DNA of 64,000 nucleotides from Microbacterium hydrocarbonoxydans. GTDB lineage: Bacteria; Actinomycetota; Actinomycetes; Actinomycetales; Microbacteriaceae. The stretch lies in NCBI RefSeq assembly GCF_900105205.1, contig NZ_FNSQ01000005.1, forward strand, positions 1,674,001-1,738,000. The letters are read 5' to 3'. The notes under the pieces were generated by a model. That model saw nothing but the letters and a program-made list of their open reading frames with translations. It was not told where the DNA came from and searched no databases. Shown here piece by piece: positions 28,164 through 36,537 of this stretch. A program made the translations under genes and the position numbers. Numbering within the stretch: the first letter of the stretch is position 1; every line of letters begins with the position of its first letter.

Positions 28164-28910
28164 ATGACCACTCCGCACAGCACCCCGGATGACTCCCGCC
28201 GCGCAGACGACGCCTCTCGGCCCGTCCCTGCTTCGGATCCTGCGTACGTGCCGGCATCGGCGGACACCGTGCGCACCGATCATGTGGTCGAGACCGCCCC
28301 GCCCCGTTCGGCCCCGGAGTCGGCCAGGGCCGCGGCCGAAGTGGACGCGCGTACCCTCCGCGACGACGTCCATCGGCGCGAGAAGGACGAGTTCGGCGGC
28401 ATGAAGTTCGGCACCGCCTTCTTCGGGTGGCTGACCGCCATGGGCACGACCGTCCTCCTCACGGCTCTCGCCGCGGCGATCGGCGCGGCTATCGGGCTCA
28501 ACTCCGGCACGTCGGTCGACGAGGCAGCGGACCAGGCTTTCGGCGCTGGGGGCATCGTCGCCATCATCGTGATCGGGCTGGTGCTGCTGGTCTCGTACTT
28601 CGCCGGTGGATACGTCGCCGGCCGCATGGCTCGTTTCAGCGGAGCAAAGCAGGGGATCGCCGTCTGGATCTGGGCGATCGCCGTCGCCATCATCCTCGCG
28701 ATCGTCACCGCCATCGCCGGTTCCCAGTGGGACATCCTGGGAAACCTGCAGGGCTTCCCGCGCATCCCGGTCACTCCTGAGACTGCGACGGTCACCGGCA
28801 TCCTGACGGCCGTCGGCGCGGCGATCGTGACCCTCGTCGGCGCGATCCTCGGTGGCCTCGCGGGAATGCGCTACCACCGCAAGGTCGACCGCGTCGGCCT
28901 CGGACAGTGA
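28164..28910 (+). CDS. Four-helix membrane protein, function unknown
   Basis: A 248-residue protein with a disordered, acidic/Pro-rich N-terminus (about 1-85) and four membrane helices (about 95-120, 130-152, 165-190 and 212-235) interspersed with a GGYVAGRMARFSG loop. The C-terminus ends MRYHRKVDRVG, a cytoplasmic-facing pattern. It has the style of the TIGR04086-like membrane proteins seen in actinobacteria. No enzymatic residues were identified. It is divergently arranged with the coiled-coil membrane protein gene. Confidence 0.7.
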   Translation: MTTPHSTPDDSRRADDASRPVPASDPAYVPASADTVRTDHVVETAPPRSAPESARAAAEVDARTLRDDVHRREKDEFGGMKFGTAFFGWLTAMGTTVLLTALAAAIGAAIGLNSGTSVDEAADQAFGAGGIVAIIVIGLVLLVSYFAGGYVAGRMARFSGAKQGIAVWIWAIAVAIILAIVTAIAGSQWDILGNLQGFPRIPVTPETATVTGILTAVGAAIVTLVGAILGGLAGMRYHRKVDRVGLGQ

Positions 28911-28963
28911 GTGCGCCGGACCGTCGCCAGTGAGCGGGCGCCTCGTCAGGATCGCGGTAGCGC

Positions 28964-29110
28964 TCAGCTCGCAGTGCGGATGCGTCGAAGAACCGCGGCC
29001 GCCGATTCCTCCGAGGTGAGGTTCGACGCGTCGATCCAGTGGCCCAATGCCTGAAGCTCTCAGGCATCGTCGACTCGAGGACGTCGTAGCCGTCGAATTC
29101 CCACCGGTCA
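28964..29110 (-). pseudogene. C-terminal remnant of a P-loop kinase-like gene
   Basis: On the minus strand, the frames read ATRDTDDRWEFDGYDVLEST and then, after one base is lost near MPE(E)LQALGH, GHWIDASNLTSEESAAAVLRR to a stop at 28964-28966. This layout resembles the end of AAA/nucleotide kinase-like proteins that end with a HWIDASNLTPEES-type tail. Only about 50 residues remain and no start or P-loop is present, so it is a truncated gene. Confidence 0.5.
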
Positions 29111-29222
29111 TCGGTGTCGCGCGTTGCGTTCGACCTTTTTCACAGGGCCAGACATTGAAATGAAACGCCCTCGGCTCTCAAGCCCGTGGCACTCTACGAC
29201 GAGGCGGCGCAGCACTGGCCGA

Positions 29223-29228
29223 TATGAT
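29223..29228 (+). promoter_or_regulatory. -10 element TATGAT, leaderless start
   Basis: TATGAT, 7 bases, then ATG 29236. This supports ATG 29236 over the in-frame ATG at 29224, which overlaps the -10. Confidence 0.6.
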
Positions 29229-29235
29229 TCGGCTC

Positions 29236-30141
29236 ATGAGTGAGAACCTCGGAGCGACTGCTCCTGCGCCTGGTGGCCATCGCAAGCGCAACGTGATCGT
29301 CGGGGCAGTCTTGGCCGTGATCTTGGTCGCTGGAGGCATCGCGACGTCGGTAGCCGTCGCGGATGCTAACGCTCGCGCCGAGGAACAGGCGGCGGCTGAC
29401 GCTGCCGCCGAAGCTGCGCGCCAAGAAGGCAAGGCGGAGCACGCGACAGCACTGCGTGAAGCTGAGACCGCGCTGCTCCAGGGCTGGAGGAGATACGACG
29501 AATCAGAAGTCTACGGCGACCCGGAAAAGCGTGAGGAGCTGAAGGCCGAGCTGGACGCCCTCGAGTTTGTGCTCGGCTCGATGGGGTACACGACACGTCA
29601 GTTGAAGGACGCGAAGACCTCGGTCGATGTGGCGATGCTGCTTGTCGGTTCGGAGGAGCAGCGCGAAGAGGAGCTGGCGTCTGCGGCTGACAAGGAGCTC
29701 GATGAGAAGTACCTCGCGCTGGCAAAGCCTGAGGGCACGAATGAGATGTATTCGTCTGCCAGAGGTCGTGATTACTGCGAGGAGCTGAAGTCGACGACCA
29801 CTCCGGATGCCGTCATCGCGTCGCGGTGGAACTCAGCGAGTGCGATCGAGCAGATCAACGGTCCCGCCGTGCGCGTGTATTGCACAGAATTCGCTCCGCA
29901 GCTGGATATGGTCCTCAGCGGCTTCTTCGACGGCGACCATGTGGTCGGACAGACGGTCAAGGCGGGCACCTACCGCACGGTGGGCGCTGTCTCTGACTGC
30001 TACTGGGAGCGTAACGATGGCACCGGCGACATCCTCGACAATAACTTCGTGACCTCGGCGCACAAGGGCGTGACTGTGACGCTCAACGCTGGCGAGGGGT
30101 TCTCGTCCAGCCGCTGTGGGCTTTGGGTTCCCGCGAGATGA
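29236..30141 (+). CDS. Membrane-anchored protein with C-terminal Cys-rich beta domain
   Basis: This 301-residue protein has an N-terminal membrane anchor (about residues 22-44), an Ala/Glu-rich coiled-coil (45-140) and a soluble C-terminal domain with VGQTVKAGTYRTVG and paired Cys residues (SDCYWER ... SSRCGLWV). That C-terminal motif resembles the small beta domains found at the end of many actinobacterial exported proteins. No enzyme signature is visible; a surface-exposed scaffold or sensor role is a guess. It is flanked upstream by a kinase remnant and downstream by a 260-base gene-free stretch before comEC. Confidence 0.65.
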   Translation: MSENLGATAPAPGGHRKRNVIVGAVLAVILVAGGIATSVAVADANARAEEQAAADAAAEAARQEGKAEHATALREAETALLQGWRRYDESEVYGDPEKREELKAELDALEFVLGSMGYTTRQLKDAKTSVDVAMLLVGSEEQREEELASAADKELDEKYLALAKPEGTNEMYSSARGRDYCEELKSTTTPDAVIASRWNSASAIEQINGPAVRVYCTEFAPQLDMVLSGFFDGDHVVGQTVKAGTYRTVGAVSDCYWERNDGTGDILDNNFVTSAHKGVTVTLNAGEGFSSSRCGLWVPAR

Positions 30142-30401
30142 AGTCTTGACCGACCAGATGCAAGAGACGAGCGTCTTGCTGGAGTTTCTGCGAGAGGGGC
30201 GCCGCAGTTAGATCTGACTGCGAGCTAACGCGTCCGTCTAGTCCTGCACACCCAGCCGGCTTTCACTTGTTCTCCACGCGCGTCGGCATGCTGGTGCTTA
30301 TCGATTCTCGCCAGTCAATACGGTGTGCTGATGTGCGTGTCTACCGGGGCGAACGATCTGGGCGGAACCGTGATCTTCCAGATCCGCGACGGCGTGCGCG
30401 C

Positions 30402-32693
30402 GTGAGGCGGGATCTGCGCCTTCTTCCCGTCGCCGGGGGAGTGTGGGCCGTTGCGCTCCTGTGCGTGTTCGTGCCGGCCGCGGCGGGGTGGTGTGCGCTC
30501 GCGGCGGCGGGTGGAGCGGCCTTCGTATGCGAGCTCGTGCTGCGACGCGCGGATCGGGCGGCCTCCCGTGCCGCACTCGTGCTCGTCGTGCTCTCAGCGA
30601 TGGCCGCGGTATCGATCTCGGCCTTGGCCTCATTGTCCGCCCGCGAAAGCGTGGCCTCGTGGGATGGCCGCGTGGTCGAGGCTACGGGTGACGTCACCTC
30701 ATCGGCGTCGGTCGGGCGCGACGGACGGCTGTGGATGGAGGTGCAGCTCACCGGGATCGGTTCGCCAGGGGATGTCGCTCCGGCATCGGCGCCCGTGCGG
30801 ATCGGCATCGCCCCCGCAGACGGCTTCGATCTCGGCTCACACGTGAGGGTCACAGGCGAAGCCTCGGCGACGGATCCGGGGGAGAGGTCGGCACTGGTCG
30901 TGTACGCGAGTGCGGCGGCGGTCGAGGCTCCTGCGTCCGGGGTGTTCGCGGTGGCCGCCGATCTCCGCGCCGGGTTCGTGGAGCGGTCATCGATGCTTCC
31001 CGACCCCGGGGCGGGTCTGCTCCCCGGCCTTGCCGTCGGGGACACCCGAGCGGTGTCGATGGAACTCAACGACGACATGCGCACCAGTGGGCTCAGCCAC
31101 CTCACCGCGGTATCAGGGGCGAACTGCGCGATCGTCGTCGGCGCGGTGTTCTGGCTCGCCGCGTGGTGCGGGGCGGGGCGTGCGGTCCGAGTGATCAGTG
31201 CCGCCGTCGGGCTGGCCGGGTTCGTCATCCTGGTCACCCCCGAGCCCAGCGTGATCCGAGCGGCCGTCATGGCCGGCGTCGCGATGATGTCCGTCCTGAT
31301 CGGACGCCCGCGCGCGGGAGTGGGGATGCTCGCCCTCAGCGTCGTCGCGATCCTCATCGCGGACCCATGGCTCGCCTCGACTCCCGGGTTCGCGCTGTCT
31401 GCGGTGGCATCAGGGGCGCTGATCCTGCTCGCGCCACCGCTCGCGAAGGAACTCCGTCGATGGATGCCGGGACCGCTCGCACTGGCCATCGCCGTGCCTG
31501 CAGCGGCCCAGCTCGCGTGCGGCCCGATCATCGCGCTGTTCGCGGAGCAGCAATCGCTCGTGGGGCTCGTCGCGAACCTGCTCGCCGCGCCCGCGGCTCC
31601 ACTCGCGACGGTCATCGGTTTGCTCGCCTGCCTCACCGCACCCGTGCCGGTCATGGCGGACCTTTTCACGGCATCAGCGTGGCTCCCTGCCGCCTGGATC
31701 TCCGAGACCGCGCATCTGACGGCCGCGCTCCCGTTCGCTCAGGTGCTCGTCGTTCCGGGTCTGCTGAGCGCCGCGGTGGTCGGGATCGTGAGCCTGGCCG
31801 CTGGCATCGTCCTCGCGGACGGTCTGCGAGCGATCCCTGCCGCTCGGGTCGCCTCCGGTGCGATCCTCACCGTCGTGCTGGCGCTCGGCTGCGCGCAGGT
31901 CGTACTGCGCGGTCCTCTGGCCGCCATGACCAACCCCGACGGCTGGGCCGTGGCGGCCTGCGATGTCGGCCAGGGCGATGCCTTCGTCATCCGTTCACAG
32001 GGGAGCATCGCGGTGATCGACACCGGACCGGACCCGGCACCACTCGCCGACTGCCTCCGAGGCCTCGGAGTGACTCGCATCGATCTGCTCGTCCTCACTC
32101 ATTTCGACCTCGATCACGTCGGTGGCGTCGATGCCGTCCAGGGCATGGCCGACGTCGTTCTGCACGGACCGCCGGGCGATGTCGGAGATCAAGCGATCCT
32201 CCAACGCCTCGCGGACGGGGGAGCCACGGTGACCACGGCCTACGCGGGTCTGCGGGGTGAGCTCGGCGGAGCCTCCTGGCGGGTCCTCTGGCCCACCCGG
32301 GATCTGCGAGCGTTCCCGCCGGGCAACGACTCGAGCGTCGTGGTCGAGGTCGGCGGAGCCGAGGTGCCGCGCTCCCTGTTCCTGGGAGACCTGTCGGCGG
32401 AGGCGCAGCGAATGCTGGCGCGCACCGCTCCGCTCTCCGGTGGCTACGCCGTGGTCAAGGTGGCCCATCATGGCAGCGCCGATCAGGACGCGCAGCTGTA
32501 CGCCGATCTGCGACCGACGGTGGCGCTGTTCAGCGCCGGGGCGGGAAATGACTACGGCCATCCGCGGATCGAGACACTCGACCTGCTCGGTGCGACCGGT
32601 GCGTCCGTGTTGCGCACCGATCAGCAGGGCCGGCTGCTGGTCGGGCTGCGGGAGGGCGACCTGCAGCTCTGGACCGAGAACCGGCCCCCGTGA
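30402..32693 (+). CDS. comEC: ComEC/Rec2 family DNA uptake channel
   Basis: This 763-residue protein has N-terminal membrane helices and an OB-like region (about 1-200), the ComEC competence domain with many helices (about 200-500; SHLTAVSGANCAIV is the family core), and a C-terminal metallo-beta-lactamase domain with THFDLDHVGG (about 565-575) and HHGSADQD further on. ComEC moves single-stranded DNA through the membrane. The GTG at 30402 overlaps a TGA (GTGA) ending a short frame whose last codons are IRDGVRA, nearly the comEA tail. This suggests an ancestral comEA-comEC junction; longer upstream starts read through unlikely Arg-rich sequence. Confidence 0.9.
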   Translation: MRRDLRLLPVAGGVWAVALLCVFVPAAAGWCALAAAGGAAFVCELVLRRADRAASRAALVLVVLSAMAAVSISALASLSARESVASWDGRVVEATGDVTSSASVGRDGRLWMEVQLTGIGSPGDVAPASAPVRIGIAPADGFDLGSHVRVTGEASATDPGERSALVVYASAAAVEAPASGVFAVAADLRAGFVERSSMLPDPGAGLLPGLAVGDTRAVSMELNDDMRTSGLSHLTAVSGANCAIVVGAVFWLAAWCGAGRAVRVISAAVGLAGFVILVTPEPSVIRAAVMAGVAMMSVLIGRPRAGVGMLALSVVAILIADPWLASTPGFALSAVASGALILLAPPLAKELRRWMPGPLALAIAVPAAAQLACGPIIALFAEQQSLVGLVANLLAAPAAPLATVIGLLACLTAPVPVMADLFTASAWLPAAWISETAHLTAALPFAQVLVVPGLLSAAVVGIVSLAAGIVLADGLRAIPAARVASGAILTVVLALGCAQVVLRGPLAAMTNPDGWAVAACDVGQGDAFVIRSQGSIAVIDTGPDPAPLADCLRGLGVTRIDLLVLTHFDLDHVGGVDAVQGMADVVLHGPPGDVGDQAILQRLADGGATVTTAYAGLRGELGGASWRVLWPTRDLRAFPPGNDSSVVVEVGGAEVPRSLFLGDLSAEAQRMLARTAPLSGGYAVVKVAHHGSADQDAQLYADLRPTVALFSAGAGNDYGHPRIETLDLLGATGASVLRTDQQGRLLVGLREGDLQLWTENRPP

Positions 32694-32745
32694 GGCGGAG
32701 GTGGCGTCCGGGCGCACGACGAGGAGCGACGTCTGCCGCCCCCGG

Positions 32746-32751
32746 TAGGCT
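32746..32751 (+). promoter_or_regulatory. -10 element TAGGCT, leaderless holA start
   Basis: TAGGCT, 6 bases (GAGTAC), then ATG 32758. Confidence 0.6.
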
Positions 32752-32757
32752 GAGTAC

Positions 32758-33795
32758 ATGGCCGCATCTCGTCCCCCCGCTCGTGGAGGTGCCAAGGCGG
32801 CGAAGATCCCGCAGGTGTCCTGGCGCGATCCGCGCCCTGCTCCGGTGGTCCTCGTTTTCGGGCCCGAAGAGGTCTGCGCCGAGCGAGCGATCGCCGGAGT
32901 CCGCGACTATCTGCGCGCCGAAGACCCGGCGCTCGAAGTCACCGACGTCCGCGCCGACGACTATGCGCCGGGCACGCTCCTCTCGCTCACCTCCCCGTCG
33001 CTCTTCGGCGAACCGCGTCTGGTGCGCGTCTCGGGAGTCGAGAAGTGCTCGGATGCCTTCCTGCAGGAGGCGGTGTCGTACCTCGAGCACCCTCAGGAGG
33101 GTGCGACGGTCATCCTCCGCCATACCGGTGCGAGTGTCCGAGGCAAGAAACTGCTCGACGCTCTGCGCGGAGGCGCCGGCGACGGCATCGAGATCCCGTG
33201 CGCCGCGATCAAGCGCGACAGCGATCGCGTCGACTTCGCGGCGGGGGAGTTCACGGCGGCGAAGAAGCGCATCGCCCCGCCCGCGCTCCGCGCTCTCGTC
33301 TCGGCATTCGCCGATGATCTGACCGAGCTCGCCGCCGCATGCCAGCAGCTCATCGGCGACGTCGAGGGAGACGTCACTGAAGACGTCGTCACCAAGTACT
33401 ACGGCGGTCGAGTCGAGGTCTCGGCGTTCGTCGTCGCCGACACGGCGATCGCCGGTCGCTACGGTGAAGCGCTCGTCGCACTGCGGCACGCCCTCGCCTC
33501 CGGCGCGGACCCCGTGCCGATGGTCGCCGCCTTCGCGATGAAGCTGCGCACCATGGCCAGGGTCGCCGGCAACCGTGAGCCCAGCAGACAGCTCGCCCAG
33601 AGACTCGGCATGAAGGACTGGCAGGTCGATCGCGCTCGGCGCGACCTCGCCGGCTGGAACGAGCGCTCGCTCGGCATGGCGATCCAGGCGACGGCTCGAG
33701 CGGATGCGGAGGTCAAGGGCGCGGCCCGTGACCCGATCTTCGCGCTCGAGCGCATGCTGACCGTCATCGCCACCCGTCAGCCCTTCGGCGAGTAG
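32758..33795 (+). CDS. holA: DNA polymerase III subunit delta
   Basis: This 345-residue protein has the HolA architecture: an N-terminal clamp-loader AAA-like domain without Walker A (about 20-190) and the C-terminal collar helices. The beginning LVFGPEE and RGKKLLDALR match the family. The delta subunit opens the sliding clamp in the clamp loader. In many actinobacteria holA follows comEC, as here, which supports the identification. The upstream gap holds its own leaderless promoter, so it can be transcribed apart from comEC. Confidence 0.9.
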   Translation: MAASRPPARGGAKAAKIPQVSWRDPRPAPVVLVFGPEEVCAERAIAGVRDYLRAEDPALEVTDVRADDYAPGTLLSLTSPSLFGEPRLVRVSGVEKCSDAFLQEAVSYLEHPQEGATVILRHTGASVRGKKLLDALRGGAGDGIEIPCAAIKRDSDRVDFAAGEFTAAKKRIAPPALRALVSAFADDLTELAAACQQLIGDVEGDVTEDVVTKYYGGRVEVSAFVVADTAIAGRYGEALVALRHALASGADPVPMVAAFAMKLRTMARVAGNREPSRQLAQRLGMKDWQVDRARRDLAGWNERSLGMAIQATARADAEVKGAARDPIFALERMLTVIATRQPFGE

Positions 33796-33910
33796 CCCCG
33801 CCAGAGTCGGCCCGAGGCGTCGCGTCATCCCGATGGTCCGACGCACGTGCCCGATGCACGCGCGCGACGCACCATCGCGGCAGGTCGGGCCTCAGGCTCA
33901 TGGCGCACGA

Positions 33911-33942
33911 AAGAGCCCGCCCCGCGAACGGGACGGGCTCTT
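33911..33942 (-). terminator. Terminator between holA and rpsT
   Basis: AAGAGCCCGCCCCG / CGGGACGGGCTCTT hairpin with one mismatch, flanked by T/A bases on both strands. It lies 21 bases past the rpsT stop and may also stop holA transcripts. Confidence 0.8.
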
Positions 33943-33962
33943 CACACCTCAGGCGAGTCGGC

Positions 33963-34223
33963 TCAGAGAGCGGACACCTGCTTGGCGAGGGACGACTTGC
34001 GGTTCGCAGCCTGGTTCTGGTGGATGACACCCTTGCTGACGGCCTTGTCGAGCTTGCGGGAAGCGGCCTTCAGTGCAGCCTCGGCTGCAGCCTTGTCACC
34101 GGTGACGACAGCTGCGCGCGCAGCGCGGATGTGCGTCTTCAGCTCGCTCTTCACGGCCTTGTTGCGCTCGTGAGCCTTGTCGTTGGTCTTGTTGCGCTTG
34201 ATCTGCGACTTGATGTTTGCCAC
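33963..34223 (-). CDS. rpsT: 30S ribosomal protein S20
   Basis: The 86-residue protein is basic and all-helical: it begins [20 protein letters not shown] and ends [16 protein letters not shown], with the usual S20 layout. It binds 16S rRNA in the body of the small subunit. The start is GTG 34223, as the longer reading frame carries an unrelated leader. It is convergent with holA and opposite an MFS gene; its promoter probably lies upstream near 34330 (possible -10 TAGAGT on the minus strand). Confidence 0.95.
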   Translation of the reverse strand: MANIKSQIKRNKTNDKAHERNKAVKSELKTHIRAARAAVVTGDKAAAEAALKAASRKLDKAVSKGVIHQNQAANRKSSLAKQVSAL

Positions 34224-34437
34224 GTGTGGACGCTTTCTGTACGGAGTTGTTAGGAATGCCGGCAGAAGAAGAGGGCTTCCACTCGGCGGTCGTGAGGGAA
34301 GAACCCACACGCAAGCCAAGAACCAACTCTACCAGCACTCGGGCCGATCACCCTAAACGTCGCGCTCGTGCGGCCCCGGGGTGCACAATCATCAGTATCC
34401 CGACATCATCGTCGCGACACCGACGTCAAGGAGCGAC

Positions 34438-35709
34438 ATGCGCCCTGCCCTCCCGTCTGCTCCGTCCGGGTCCACCGTGAGGCGAGTGGGTGCCCGGTGG
34501 ATGACCGTGTTCACGCTGGCGTGGCTGGCGATCTGGACGGTGCAGCTCACACCGATCCAGCTGCTTCTCCCTCTTCAGCTCAACACCGCCGACGAGGACT
34601 GGATCTCGGGAGTCGTGTCTTCCGGGCTCGTGCTCGGGATCGGCGGACTCGCCGGAATCGCCGCAGGACCCGTTGCCGGTGCTCTCTCGGACCGCGCCGG
34701 CGTCGGACGTCACCGCCGCCGTCCGTGGGCGATCGGGGGAGCGCTGTTCACGGCCGCCTTCCTCGTGCTCACCGGGTTCAGCGAGGGTCCCTGGGCTGTC
34801 GGCGCCTCCTGGGTCGGGGTGATGATCGGAGCCGCCGTCTCGGCTGCCGCCTTCACCGCGCTGATCGCCGATCAGCTCCCGGTATCGCAGCGGGGCGCGG
34901 CATCGGCTGCCGTCGGCTCCGGTCAGGCCGTCGGGATCGTCCTCGGCGTCGGACTCGTGGTGCTCCTCGGCCTGGGCATCCGCGAGGGATACCTGCTGCT
35001 CGCCGCGGTCATCGCCGTCGTCGGAACAGCTGCGGCACTGGTCCTCCCCGACCCTGCGGCCTCCGAAGCGGCAACACCACAGAAAAGTCCGCGCGATCGT
35101 CACCTGCTCGCCTCGCTCCGCGACAGGGACTTCGCGTGGATGCTCTCCGGCCGCTTGGTGACCAACATCGGCAACGCTCTCGGCACCGCCCTCTTCCTCT
35201 TCTTCCTCTTGCATGGACTGCACCAGGAGCAGGTGGATGCCGAGGGCAACCTGCTGCTCCTGATCGTGGTCTATACGGTGTTCGTGGTCATCGCGTCCGT
35301 GGTCACCGGCATCCTCTCGGATCGCACCGGCAACCGGCGCACGCTGACCATCGCCGCCACCGTCGTCCAGGCGGCGTCGGGCGTCGTGATCGCCGTGGTG
35401 CCGACCTTCGAGGCGACGATGGTCGCCGCAGCGCTCATGGGACTCGGCTACGGCGCGTTCTCGACGGTCGGGCTCGCGTTCGCCGCCGACCTGCTGCCGG
35501 ACGAGAAGGACCACGCCAGAGATCTCGGCATCGTCTCGGTGACCGCGGCTCTCGGTCAGCTCATCGGTCCCGTGCTCGGGGCGGGGCTGGTGGCTCTCGT
35601 AGGCGGGTTCTGGCTGGTTTTCGCTGCGGCCGCGGTGCTGTCACTCGTCGGGGGCGCGCTCACTGCTCTCGCGAAGCAACCCGCTCGAGCTCCGCTGCCG
35701 CGTCCATGA
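34438..35709 (+). CDS. MFS transporter
   Basis: This 423-residue protein has the twelve-helix layout of the major facilitator superfamily, with the motif A-like loop GALSDRAGVGRHRRRPW (between helices 2 and 3) and a second similar loop GILSDRTGNRRTL. It exports or imports a small solute; nothing here tells which. ATG 34438 is preceded by AAGGAG at 34428-34433, the best ribosome binding site in the region, so earlier in-frame starts are rejected. Its last 50 bases overlap the convergent alpha/beta hydrolase gene. Confidence 0.85.
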   Translation: MRPALPSAPSGSTVRRVGARWMTVFTLAWLAIWTVQLTPIQLLLPLQLNTADEDWISGVVSSGLVLGIGGLAGIAAGPVAGALSDRAGVGRHRRRPWAIGGALFTAAFLVLTGFSEGPWAVGASWVGVMIGAAVSAAAFTALIADQLPVSQRGAASAAVGSGQAVGIVLGVGLVVLLGLGIREGYLLLAAVIAVVGTAAALVLPDPAASEAATPQKSPRDRHLLASLRDRDFAWMLSGRLVTNIGNALGTALFLFFLLHGLHQEQVDAEGNLLLLIVVYTVFVVIASVVTGILSDRTGNRRTLTIAATVVQAASGVVIAVVPTFEATMVAAALMGLGYGAFSTVGLAFAADLLPDEKDHARDLGIVSVTAALGQLIGPVLGAGLVALVGGFWLVFAAAAVLSLVGGALTALAKQPARAPLPRP

Positions 35710-36454
35710 CCGCCGCGTCCGTGACCGCCGCATCCGACCCGCTCTCGATCATCGCGACGGCGAGGCGCAGCACGGCGTTGAAGATCTGCGGCCGCATCGC
35801 GGTCACGAGGTGCGTCGTCCGCGGGACGATGATGAGCTCCGAATGCGGAGCCAGCCGCTGGAACAGCGCTTCGTTCACGCGCAGCTGATCCCACTGCCCG
35901 TTGACGAACCAGAGCGGGACCCTGATCCTCGCCACCGCGGTCGCGAGGTCGAGTGTCGAGAGGCTGCGGAGCGCCGTGTCCTGGGTGTCGAGCGCGTAGC
36001 CTCCGGCTGCGAAGTCGAAGCGCGTCTCTTCGGGGATGGTCGCCGCGAGGATCCGCTTCGTGATCCACATCCCTCGGTCAGGCAGACGATCGACCGCCCG
36101 GGCGATCGCCCGATAAGCCGAGAGACCGGCGCCGCGGGGGAGCGACGTGCAGGAGGCGGCGACGAGCCCGGCGACCTGAGGCGTGTCGGCACCGCCGACG
36201 TAGGCGAGTGAGAGAAGCCCGCCCATCGAATGGCCGACCAGCAGCACCGGGCCCCGCGTCGCCGCGTCGCGCACGGCGACGTCGATCGTGTGCAGGGCCT
36301 CGTGGAGGGTGAAGTCCTCGAACATCCGGCTGCCGTGCCCTGGGAGATCGACCGCGGTGGCCGCTATGCCCTGCTCCTCGAGGAAGGCGAGCTGCGACCT
36401 CCACATCGTCGCAGACGTGCGGATGCCGTGCACGAGGACGATCTGGACGCTCAC
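35660..36454 (-). CDS. Alpha/beta hydrolase
   Basis: This 264-residue alpha/beta hydrolase has LVHGIRTSATMW (oxyanion region), GHSMGG around residue 77 with the nucleophile Ser, and a C-terminal segment with candidate Asp (NGQWDQLRV) and His (RTTHLVTA), so the triad is complete. It probably hydrolyses an ester or amide; the substrate is unknown. It starts at GTG 36454 with a minus-strand -10 TATGCT 6 bases upstream. Its C-terminus overlaps the convergent MFS gene by 50 bases. Confidence 0.85.
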   Translation of the reverse strand: MSVQIVLVHGIRTSATMWRSQLAFLEEQGIAATAVDLPGHGSRMFEDFTLHEALHTIDVAVRDAATRGPVLLVGHSMGGLLSLAYVGGADTPQVAGLVAASCTSLPRGAGLSAYRAIARAVDRLPDRGMWITKRILAATIPEETRFDFAAGGYALDTQDTALRSLSTLDLATAVARIRVPLWFVNGQWDQLRVNEALFQRLAPHSELIIVPRTTHLVTAMRPQIFNAVLRLAVAMIESGSDAAVTDAAVMDAAAELERVASREQ

Positions 36455-36460
36455 GCGTTC

Positions 36461-36466
36461 AGCATA
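36461..36466 (-). promoter_or_regulatory. -10 element TATGCT, leaderless hydrolase start
   Basis: On the minus strand TATGCT, 6 bases (GAACGC), then GTG 36454. Confidence 0.6.
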
Positions 36467-36472
36467 GAGAAA

Positions 36473-36503
36473 GCGGGGCCGGTGGATGAACCACCGACCC
36501 CGC
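36473..36503 (-). terminator. Terminator of the peptide ABC operon
   Basis: 13-base stem with one mismatch (GCGGGGCCGGTGG / CCACCGACCCCGC), followed on the minus strand by TTTCTC. It is 34 bases beyond the substrate-binding gene and separates it from the hydrolase promoter. Confidence 0.85.
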
Positions 36504-36537
36504 CCGTGAAGCTCTGACGAGTCAGGCTTCGAGTGGA

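Noticed and set aside
30142..30401. A longer comEC start at 30267
   Set aside because: The added residues are Arg-rich and unlike ComEC; GTG 30402 overlaps a stop in operon fashion.
33796..33910. A small gene after holA
   Set aside because: No protein-like frame or start signal; only the terminator follows.
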